Source: an uncultured Roseburia sp. (GTDB lineage: Bacteria > Bacillota > Clostridia > Lachnospirales > Lachnospiraceae). From it: a DNA stretch of 64,000 nucleotides. The first letter of the stretch is position 1, and the number at the start of each line of letters is the position of its first letter. The DNA lies in assembly GCA_947088345.1 (NCBI GenBank), contig CAMUGE010000006.1, forward strand, positions 1 through 64,000. Reading direction: 5' to 3'. Positions 1 through 6,288 of the stretch are shown here, piece by piece. The translations under genes and the position numbers were made by a program. Under the pieces are notes generated by a model that was not told where the DNA came from, ran no database searches, and saw nothing but the letters and a program-made list of their open reading frames with translations.

Positions 1-1
1 G

Positions 2-109
2 ATAATATCCCGATTTGAAATCGGAGAACTGACAAGAACGGCTTTTCCGCTTTTCGGAATCCCTATACACACACGTCGCAAGCCCCTATTTTGGATTGTA
101 ACGGCATGA
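2..109 (+). CDS. C-terminal tail of an unidentified protein (partial)
   Basis: An open frame enters from the left edge and runs about 35 codons to a TGA at 107-109. It overlaps the next short frame (ATG at 106) by the ATGA arrangement typical of translationally coupled genes. I do not recognise the family. The opposite strand of 1-162 is also open, from an ATG at 160-162, so the coding strand is not certain. The ATGA overlap and the similar fate of the next frame favour the + strand. The fragment probably belongs to a mobile or accessory region left of the window; that is inference only. Confidence 0.25.
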   Translation: MISRFEIGELTRTAFPLFGIPIHTRRKPLFWIVTA

Positions 110-374
110 ACGTTTTCTATCAGGTAAGGCAATACAAGCCGGATATGGGGCAGACAGAGCATTTACAGAGGGATTTTGACGGGTAGAGCCTTGCCAGTGT
201 GTTTCATTCTTCCTGGATGATGAATGGGACGGCTATCCTGATGCAAGATGGTTGTCAGTGGGAGCAATCTTGTATTTAGGTGCAGGAAATTTCCCGCTCC
301 ACATAATGTCGAACCCCTGTAAAAATTTTAGCATCCTTTGTATGTGCCAGCTTGTCAGCATATTCCTTCTCTAA
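106..374 (+). pseudogene. Frameshifted remnant of a small accessory protein
   Basis: A frame starting at ATG 106 reads 26 codons (MNVFYQVRQYKPDMGQ...) to a stop at 184-186. Protein-like sequence resumes in another frame from about 180 (EPCQCVSFFLDDEWDGYPD...) and continues to TAA at 372-374. The acidic/aromatic composition and the switch exactly at the stop suggest one original reading frame broken by a small indel. I cannot name the family. The remnant lies just before the promoter of the SRP operon, so the operon boundary may mark the end of an inserted, decaying element. Alternatively the two pieces are chance open frames. Confidence 0.3.
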
Positions 375-450
375 ATAGCAGCAGTATTGAAATAAACAGT
401 GATAACACAAGACGGAGAAACACAAACAACAGTTCGTAAAGAAAAAACAC

Positions 451-477
451 TTGACAGGCATCTGCTTTTATGATAAT
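451..477 (+). promoter_or_regulatory. Sigma-A type promoter of the ylxM-ffh operon
   Basis: A perfect -35 TTGACA lies at 451-456. A -10-like GATAAT follows at 472-477 (15 bp spacer), with TAATCT at 474-479 as a 17-bp-spaced alternative. Transcription would start near 485, downstream of the ATG at 470. That rules out the longest reading of the first gene and supports its start at 524. Confidence 0.55.
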
Positions 478-523
478 CTATCCAAAGCGTAAACGGCCGT
501 CCGGCAGAAAGTCAGGGAAATGG

Positions 524-868
524 ATGGAAGAAAAGGTAGAACAGGCTTATCTGTATGATTTTTACGGTGAACTGCTCAACGAGCGCCAGCGCAAGATATA
601 TGAAGACTATGTGTTCGGAGATCTCTCCCTCAGTGAGATTGCACAGGAAGAGGGAATCAGCAGACAGGGCGTACATGATATGGTCAGGCGCTGCACGAAG
701 ATCCTTGTCGGATATGAAGAAAAGCTAAAGCTTGTACAGAAGTTTCTCGCGGCAAAGCGCAGTGTGGAGCGTATCCACAGACTTGCGGGAGAATTTCGCG
801 CAAGCCCTGATATTTCTATTATAGAAGAGATTGAACAGATTTCCAACGGGATTATAGAGGAGTTATAG
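524..868 (+). CDS. ylxM: YlxM-type helix-turn-helix protein of the SRP operon
   Basis: A 114-residue protein of the YlxM/P13 family (UPF0122), a small sigma-factor-like HTH protein encoded immediately upstream of ffh in many Firmicutes and thought to interact with or regulate SRP components. The family signature LYDFYGELL is near the N-terminus. A sigma-70 region-4-like HTH follows at about residues 34-57 ([19 protein letters not shown]). An upstream ATG at 470 is open but lies inside the promoter and would add 18 basic residues absent from the family, so the start at 524 is preferred. The stop codon directly abuts the ffh ATG, implying translational coupling. Confidence 0.85.
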   Translation: MEEKVEQAYLYDFYGELLNERQRKIYEDYVFGDLSLSEIAQEEGISRQGVHDMVRRCTKILVGYEEKLKLVQKFLAAKRSVERIHRLAGEFRASPDISIIEEIEQISNGIIEEL

Positions 869-2215
869 ATGGCATTTGACAGCTTATCCGAAAAACTTCA
901 AAATGTTTTTAAAAATTTAAGAAGCAAAGGCCGCCTGACGGAAGCGGATGTGAAGACAGCGCTGAAAGAAGTCAAGATGGCGCTGCTGGAAGCAGACGTC
1001 AATTTTAAAGTCGTAAAACAATTTGTAAAAGACGTAAACGAGCGGGCAGTCGGTCAGGATGTGATGAACGGTTTAAATCCCGGGCAGATGGTGATTAAGA
1101 TCGTAAACGAGGAAATGATTCGCCTGATGGGTTCAGAAACGACCGAGATTGAGATAAAGGCGGGAAATGAACTTACGATATTAATGATGGTCGGGCTGCA
1201 GGGCGCCGGCAAGACGACGACCGCCGCAAAACTGGCCGGCAAATTCAAGGCAAAAGGGAAAAAGGTTCTGCTCGCCGCCTGTGATGTGTACCGTCCGGCA
1301 GCAATTGAGCAGCTGCAGATCAACGGAGAGAAACAGGGTGTCGAAGTATTTGCAATGGGAGATAAAAACAGGCCGCCCGATATTGCAAAAGCAGCGGTGG
1401 AGCATGCAGCAAAAGGGGATTTTCAGATTGTCATACTCGATACGGCCGGTCGTCTTCATATCGACGAGGATATGATGGCGGAACTGCAGCAGATCAAGCA
1501 AAATGTTGCTGTCAGCCAGACTGTGCTTGTTGTGGATTCCATGACCGGGCAGGATGCGGTAAATGTAGCGGGAACGTTCGATGAAAAGATCGGTATTGAC
1601 GGTGTGATACTCACAAAGTTGGACGGCGATACCAGGGGCGGAGCAGCGCTCTCGATACGCGCCGTGACCGGGAAACCGATTCTCTATGCCGGCATGGGAG
1701 AGAAACTGTCCGATTTGGAACAGTTTTATCCGGATCGCATGGCGTCCCGCATTCTTGGCATGGGAGACGTTCTTACGCTGATTGAGAAAGCGCAGGAAGA
1801 ATTTGACGAGGAGAAAGCCAAAAAACTCGAAGAAAAAATGCGTAAAAACGAATTTGACTTCGAGATGTATCTGGAATCTATGAGCCAGATGAAAAAAATG
1901 GGAGGTCTATCGAGCATAATGAGTATGATACCGGGGCTGGGCGCAGCAAAAATACCGGATATCGACGAGACGGCAGCCGAAAAAAGCATGGCCCGTACAG
2001 AGGCGATTATATACTCAATGACCGCGGCGGAGCGAAAAAACCCGTCGCTGCTTAATCCGAGCAGGAAGCGCAGAATTGCGGAGGGCGCGGGCGTGGATAT
2101 TGCAGAAGTCAATCGGCTTGTCAAGCAGTTTGAACAGGCGAGGAAAATGATGAAGCAGATGCCCGGCATGATGAAAAAGGGAAAAAGAGGAATGTTTCAA
2201 GGACTTCCTTTTTAA
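869..2215 (+). CDS. ffh: Signal recognition particle protein Ffh (SRP54)
   Basis: The 448-residue GTPase that, with 4.5S/6S RNA, binds signal sequences of nascent membrane and secreted proteins and delivers ribosomes to FtsY. It has an N-terminal four-helix N domain, then the G domain with P-loop GLQGAGKTT from residue 109, DTAGR and TKLDGD motifs. The C-terminal methionine-rich M domain (about residue 310 on; MYLESMSQMKKMGG, MMKQMPGMMKKGKRGM) forms the signal-peptide groove and RNA-binding site. Length matches the family. Its ATG follows the ylxM stop without a gap, and rpsP follows 33 nt later, the standard order in low-GC Firmicutes. Confidence 0.98.
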   Translation: MAFDSLSEKLQNVFKNLRSKGRLTEADVKTALKEVKMALLEADVNFKVVKQFVKDVNERAVGQDVMNGLNPGQMVIKIVNEEMIRLMGSETTEIEIKAGNELTILMMVGLQGAGKTTTAAKLAGKFKAKGKKVLLAACDVYRPAAIEQLQINGEKQGVEVFAMGDKNRPPDIAKAAVEHAAKGDFQIVILDTAGRLHIDEDMMAELQQIKQNVAVSQTVLVVDSMTGQDAVNVAGTFDEKIGIDGVILTKLDGDTRGGAALSIRAVTGKPILYAGMGEKLSDLEQFYPDRMASRILGMGDVLTLIEKAQEEFDEEKAKKLEEKMRKNEFDFEMYLESMSQMKKMGGLSSIMSMIPGLGAAKIPDIDETAAEKSMARTEAIIYSMTAAERKNPSLLNPSRKRRIAEGAGVDIAEVNRLVKQFEQARKMMKQMPGMMKKGKRGMFQGLPF

Positions 2216-2248
2216 TAGAACATACAGCAATTTAAGGAGGTGAAAAAG

Positions 2249-2494
2249 ATGGCAGTAAAGATCAGATTGAGAAGAATGGGAAAAAAGAAAGCTCCTTTCT
2301 ATAGAATCGTTGTAGCAGATTCCAGATCGCCAAGAGACGGCAGATTTATCGAAGAGATCGGAACTTATGACCCGACAAGAGATCCGAGCGAATACCATGT
2401 CAACGAAGAGCTGGCAAAGAAATGGTTAGCAAACGGAGCACAGCCGACAGATACCGTCAGCCGCATTTTCAAGAAAGCCGGCATTGAGAAATAA
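2249..2494 (+). CDS. rpsP: 30S ribosomal protein S16
   Basis: An 81-residue ribosomal protein bS16, needed for 30S assembly. It begins [20 protein letters not shown], the canonical S16 start, and carries [18 protein letters not shown] three codons upstream (2240) is open but lies inside the strong ribosome binding site AAGGAGG (2234-2240), so the ATG at 2249 is the true start. It sits between ffh and the KH-domain gene khpA. Confidence 0.98.
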   Translation: MAVKIRLRRMGKKKAPFYRIVVADSRSPRDGRFIEEIGTYDPTRDPSEYHVNEELAKKWLANGAQPTDTVSRIFKKAGIEK

Positions 2495-2514
2495 GATTAG
2501 TGAGGTGGAATCTT

Positions 2515-2745
2515 ATGAAAGAGTTAGTGGAAATTATTGCCAAATCATTAGTCGATTATCCGGAGGAGGTCACAGTGACCGAAACCGAAAATGAAAAGGC
2601 TGTAGTATTGGAGCTGCGTGTGGCACAGGCCGATATGGGTAAAGTAATTGGAAAACAGGGGCGCATCGCGAAAGCGATACGTTCCGTGGTTAGAGCCGCT
2701 GCTTCCAAGGACGAGAGAAAAGTGATTGTAGAGATTGTGCAATAA
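2515..2745 (+). CDS. khpA: KH-domain RNA-binding protein KhpA
   Basis: A 76-residue single KH-domain protein with the RNA-binding GxxG loop (VIGKQGRIAKAIR), about the usual family length. KhpA (YlqC) forms homodimers or heterodimers with KhpB and acts as a global RNA chaperone affecting cell division and elongation in Firmicutes. A GTG at 2500 is in frame but is part of the Shine-Dalgarno region GAGGTGG (2502-2508); ATG 2515 fits spacing and family length. It is followed by a stem-loop terminator, so rimM-trmD may need read-through or a second promoter. Confidence 0.95.
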   Translation: MKELVEIIAKSLVDYPEEVTVTETENEKAVVLELRVAQADMGKVIGKQGRIAKAIRSVVRAAASKDERKVIVEIVQ

Positions 2746-2764
2746 CCGTAATTTGAGCACAGTC

Positions 2765-2815
2765 AGGCTGCTGCGGCAGGCTTTTATACGGCCCGGCGGC
2801 AGCCTTTTTATTTTC
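2765..2815 (+). terminator. Rho-independent terminator after khpA
   Basis: AGGCTGCTGC (2765-2774) pairs with GCGGCAGCCT (2796-2805, one G-U pair), followed by TTTTTATTTT. It lies inside the rRNA-processing/translation operon, so it is likely a partial terminator setting a higher rpsP/khpA output than rimM/trmD. Confidence 0.7.
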
Positions 2816-2951
2816 CGTAAAACAAAAACCATCCGGGAGAGCGCATAGCGGCGGTGAAAAATACAGCAAAAGCAGTTCGCCTTGGACAAAGAATCCGGCA
2901 AAACAGAATACTTTGTTAATCATATGAGATGCCAAAACGGCAGGAATGGTA

Positions 2952-3467
2952 ATGACAGAAATGGATGATTTATTGCAGGTAGGCGTGATTACAACAACAC
3001 ACGGACTGAAAGGGGAAGTAAAGGTATTCCCGACTACAGATGAAAAAGAACGATTTCAGGAACTAAAACAGGTGATCTTAGATACCGGAAAAGAGAAGCT
3101 GGACCTGGAAATTGAGAACGTTCGTTATTTTAAGAATCTGGTAATTTTAAAATTCAAAGGAATCAACGATATCAATGATGTCGAACCATATAGAAAAAAA
3201 AGTCTCTATGTCACACGGGAGAATGCCGTGGAGTTAAAAAAGAACGAATATTTTATCGCGGATCTGGTAGGACTTTCCGTCTTTGAGGAAGACGGGGAGG
3301 AGCTTGGCGAACTCTATGACGTGCTGCAGACAGGAGCAAACGATGTCTACTGCGTCAAAAAGGACGGTCGGGAAATTTTGATTCCGGCAATCCGGGAGTG
3401 TATCCGAAATGTTGATATTGCGGCGGGGAAGATGACAGTACATCTTCTGCCGGGATTGCGTGATTGA
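2952..3467 (+). CDS. rimM: Ribosome maturation factor RimM
   Basis: A protein of about 171 residues needed for 30S head maturation, binding S19. The N-terminal RimM beta-barrel contains [16 protein letters not shown]. The C-terminal PRC-barrel contains [18 protein letters not shown] and the terminal GREILIPAI. ATGs occur at 2946, 2952 and 2961. The first is directly abutted by AGGA (2942-2945), so 2952, six bases from that site, is preferred. The stop is followed without a gap by trmD, as in most bacteria. Confidence 0.94.
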   Translation: MTEMDDLLQVGVITTTHGLKGEVKVFPTTDEKERFQELKQVILDTGKEKLDLEIENVRYFKNLVILKFKGINDINDVEPYRKKSLYVTRENAVELKKNEYFIADLVGLSVFEEDGEELGELYDVLQTGANDVYCVKKDGREILIPAIRECIRNVDIAAGKMTVHLLPGLRD

Positions 3468-4190
3468 ATGAGATTTTATATACTGACATTATTTCCGGAA
3501 ATGGTGCGGGAGTGTCTTTTGACAAGTATTCTCGGCAGAGCGGCCGAAAAGGGAATCTTATCGTTTGAGGCAGTCAATATCCGGGATTATACAAGGGATA
3601 AACATAAAAAGGTTGACGATTATCCTTACGGCGGAGGCGCCGGCATGTTAATGCAGGCGCAGCCGGTATACGACGCGTGGCTGTCTGTGGTTGACCGGAT
3701 CGGTTATCGCGCGCGCACTGTCTATCTGACGCCGCAGGGATACCCTTTTACACAGCCGATGGCAAAAGAATTTGCACAGGAAGACGCTCTTATTTTTCTG
3801 TGCGGTCATTATGAGGGGATTGATGAGCGCGTACTGGAGGAGATTGTAACAGATTATGTCTCCATCGGCGACTATGTCCTGACCGGAGGCGAACTGCCGG
3901 CAATGGTCATAGCGGATGCCGTCTCCCGTATGGTTCCCGGCGTTTTGTCAAATCAGGAGTCGGGCAGCGCAGAGTCGTTTGAGGGAAATCTTCTGGAGTA
4001 TCCGCAATACAGCCGTCCGGAGGAATGGCATGGGAAACGCGTTCCGCCGATACTGCTGTCCGGGAATCACCGGAAAGTAGACGAATGGCGCAGGGAACAG
4101 TCAATTCTGCGCACAAAGGAGCGCAGGCCGGATCTGTTGAAAAAAGCGGTTCTGACAGAAAAAGAAAAAAGAGAGCATACGTATGGGTAA
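3468..4190 (+). CDS. trmD: tRNA (guanine-N1)-methyltransferase TrmD
   Basis: A 240-residue SPOUT methyltransferase that makes m1G37 in tRNAs with G36, preventing frameshifting; it uses S-adenosylmethionine bound in a trefoil knot. The knot-forming segment SIGDYVLTGGELPAM and the upstream LCGHYEGIDERV are present. So is the linker and C-terminal domain (PPILLSGNHRKVDEWRR), so the gene is full length. It starts immediately after the rimM stop. Unusually for Firmicutes, rplS (L19) does not follow; an esterase gene does. Confidence 0.97.
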   Translation: MRFYILTLFPEMVRECLLTSILGRAAEKGILSFEAVNIRDYTRDKHKKVDDYPYGGGAGMLMQAQPVYDAWLSVVDRIGYRARTVYLTPQGYPFTQPMAKEFAQEDALIFLCGHYEGIDERVLEEIVTDYVSIGDYVLTGGELPAMVIADAVSRMVPGVLSNQESGSAESFEGNLLEYPQYSRPEEWHGKRVPPILLSGNHRKVDEWRREQSILRTKERRPDLLKKAVLTEKEKREHTYG

Positions 4191-4242
4191 CTGTTGCGGA
4201 ACGGTTGCCCATTTTGCAAATATAAAAACGGGGGGGGATCGT

Positions 4243-5355
4243 ATGTATACTTACATACCGGCAGAAGAATCAAATATAACGGTGAACGGCAGAACCGTAA
4301 AAGAAAACCCGCTTCCGCTTTTCTGGACCGGAAGCGGCGTAGAATTTGTCACAGACGGGGGAGAGCTATATTTTGAGATAGAGACGGACTACAGTGTACA
4401 CGAACAGTGGATACGTATTGTGGTCAATGGATTTCCGGCTGTGCGTATGCCGCTTGCAAAAGGAAATAATACAGTGTGCGCATTTCGTGGTTTTGCTGGC
4501 GCCGGGAAAAAAACGGTACAGCTGCTAAAAGAAGTACAGCCGATGCGTATCGACGAAGAAAATCAATTGCGGCTGCTGTCAGTCAGGACAGACGGACAGA
4601 TTTTTTCGTCAGATCCAAAGAAATATAAGATAGAATTTGTGGGAGACAGCATTACTTCCGGGGAGGGACTTGGAGGAACGGCAGGTATGCATATCTGGGC
4701 GCCCGCGATTTTTTCGACGCAGGGGCATTATGCGCTTAAGATTGCGCAGAAATTGTCCGCGGAAATTCGTATTTTATCGCAGAGCGGCTGGGGCGTACTC
4801 AGCAGCTGGGATAACGATCCGGTTCGTTCAATGCCGCCTTACTATGAAACGATATGCGGAGTCATAAAAGGGCAGCAAAACAAAAATATGGGCGCGTATA
4901 AAGAAAATGATTTTGACGCGTGGAAGCCGGACGCCATTGTCATAAATCTGGGCAGTAACGACGCATATGCGTTTGACAATCCGGCATGGACGGATGAATC
5001 GGGAAAAGTGTTCTGGCAGCGCAGAAAGCCGGACGGCAGCTTTGAGGAAGCGTCGATCAGGCGGTTTGAGCAGGCGGTGTTTGACTTTCTGGTAAAATTA
5101 CGCCACTATAATAGGGAAAGTATTCTGATCTGGGCTTACGGTATGATCGACCATACGATGCAGCCATATATCGAACATGCGCTGAATCGCTACAGAGAGG
5201 AGCGCGGGGATCGGGCAGTGGAATTTTTGCAATTGCCGCCGCTTCGGGACGGCTGGTACGGGGCAAACGATCACCCGGGCGTTCTGTCTCATCAGGCCGC
5301 CGCGGATGTGCTTGGCGGTCGCCTTTTAGAACTTTTAGAAAGGGATGCATTGTAA
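4243..5355 (+). CDS. CE2-like SGNH carbohydrate acetyl esterase
   Basis: A 370-residue protein with an N-terminal beta-sandwich-like region (about 1-120), then an SGNH/GDSL hydrolase domain. Block I FVGDSITSGEG places the nucleophile at Ser136, block III GSND at 237-240, and the block V catalytic pair in NDHPG (Asp343, His344 or close). This two-domain order matches CE2 carbohydrate esterases, which deacetylate xylan or glucomannan oligosaccharides. No signal peptide is visible, so it may act on imported oligosaccharides. An in-frame ATG at 4183 overlaps trmD; ATG 4243 is preferred because it follows a G-rich ribosome binding site (4231-4238) and starts the recognisable domain. Substrate is inferred. 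Confidence 0.8.
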   Translation: MYTYIPAEESNITVNGRTVKENPLPLFWTGSGVEFVTDGGELYFEIETDYSVHEQWIRIVVNGFPAVRMPLAKGNNTVCAFRGFAGAGKKTVQLLKEVQPMRIDEENQLRLLSVRTDGQIFSSDPKKYKIEFVGDSITSGEGLGGTAGMHIWAPAIFSTQGHYALKIAQKLSAEIRILSQSGWGVLSSWDNDPVRSMPPYYETICGVIKGQQNKNMGAYKENDFDAWKPDAIVINLGSNDAYAFDNPAWTDESGKVFWQRRKPDGSFEEASIRRFEQAVFDFLVKLRHYNRESILIWAYGMIDHTMQPYIEHALNRYREERGDRAVEFLQLPPLRDGWYGANDHPGVLSHQAAADVLGGRLLELLERDAL

Positions 5356-5357
5356 AT

Positions 5358-5834
5358 ATGGAGAGAAGTATCCTTTATGCGGGGAACACCGAACCGATCG
5401 TATATCCTGAAATCCGCAAAACAAAATATACAAAAGATTTCTCATGGGGCTTTTATTGCACAAGAGCGCGCGCTTATGCTTACAGGACGGCATTTCGCAG
5501 AGGAAAGATCGGCGTGTTAAACTGTTATTCCTTTTTGGATAACGGGTGTTTGAATATATTGAAATTCGAAGAGATGAATGACGAATGGCTTGATTTTGTC
5601 GGCGGCTGCAGGAGAGGTTATGTGCATGATTATGATATTGTGGAAGGACCCATGGTGGATGATACGATCTGGGATTATGTCAATGAATTTTTTGCAGACC
5701 GCATCGACCGTGAGACATTCTGGCTGAATGTGCTGGACAAACAGCCGGCGATACAGTTGAGTTTTCATACGCTCTCGGCAATTGACTGTCTGACTTATGA
5801 GGGGAGTGAACAGGTGGTTGGAGAGAATGGCTGA
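5358..5834 (+). CDS. DUF3990-family protein (ADP-ribosyltransferase-like fold suspected)
   Basis: A 158-residue protein beginning ILYAGNTEPIVYPEIRK, with DFSWGFYCT, YDIVEGPMVDD and a C-terminal FHTLSAIDCL. These landmarks match DUF3990, a family of unknown function whose YHGS...DFGxGFY pattern recalls ADP-ribosyltransferase folds. Here the usual His of YHG is Ala (YAG), so if the fold is right, catalysis may be altered or absent. It starts 2 nt after the esterase stop and overlaps the next gene by 8 nt, indicating tight coupling. DUF3990 genes usually sit beside DUF3791 genes, as appears to be the case here. The family call rests on remembered landmarks. Confidence 0.65.
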   Translation: MERSILYAGNTEPIVYPEIRKTKYTKDFSWGFYCTRARAYAYRTAFRRGKIGVLNCYSFLDNGCLNILKFEEMNDEWLDFVGGCRRGYVHDYDIVEGPMVDDTIWDYVNEFFADRIDRETFWLNVLDKQPAIQLSFHTLSAIDCLTYEGSEQVVGENG

Positions 5835-6273
5835 TAAAAGAACAGAGGATAATCTGTTTTACTTTTGTATCTTACTGGAGTATATTGCGCGCAAAACGGC
5901 CAACCGCAGGTCTGACGTGATACGTTATTTTGACAGAAATGACGTGCGGAGGGAGATGTGTCTGGCGGAGATTAACCGCGAGCTGACGTTTGACCAGGTG
6001 GCGGCTGCACTGATAGCGGACTATCGGATTGCGCGCGGAGATTTTGACACGATACGCGAGTGCAGCTACACGATTCCGTCGGTGATTTCGATCGGCAGGC
6101 TTTATCAGCAGCTGGTGCTTGACGTATGTGAAGACGAAGATTACGGGCAGGCAGTGATCGACGTGTTTTCGTCTTTTATCAGTGACGAGATTGCAGACTA
6201 TAATTCCGACATTTATTACAGGAATCCGGATTATTTAAAGCAGTCTTTTCTGGAAGGACGTCTGTTGGAATAG
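5827..6273 (+). CDS. DUF3791-like partner of the DUF3990 protein
   Basis: A 148-residue protein. The N-terminal part (NLFYFCILLEYIARKT..., RYFDRNDVRREM) resembles DUF3791, a short helical family encoded next to DUF3990 genes. The remainder (about 70-148) is acidic and I do not recognise it. ATG 5827 has GGAGAG 5' of it; an earlier in-frame ATG at 5797 would overlap the upstream gene by 38 nt and lacks a good site. The 8-nt overlap suggests the two proteins act as a unit, possibly a toxin-antitoxin or modifier-immunity pair. That role is inference from architecture, not established here. Confidence 0.55.
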   Translation: MADKRTEDNLFYFCILLEYIARKTANRRSDVIRYFDRNDVRREMCLAEINRELTFDQVAAALIADYRIARGDFDTIRECSYTIPSVISIGRLYQQLVLDVCEDEDYGQAVIDVFSSFISDEIADYNSDIYYRNPDYLKQSFLEGRLLE

Positions 6274-6288
6274 ACGGGAATGTGTTTT

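Noticed and set aside
276-461. 61-codon - strand open frame
   Set aside because: Cys/Phe-rich, no family, no ribosome binding site; overlaps the upstream remnant and the SRP promoter region.
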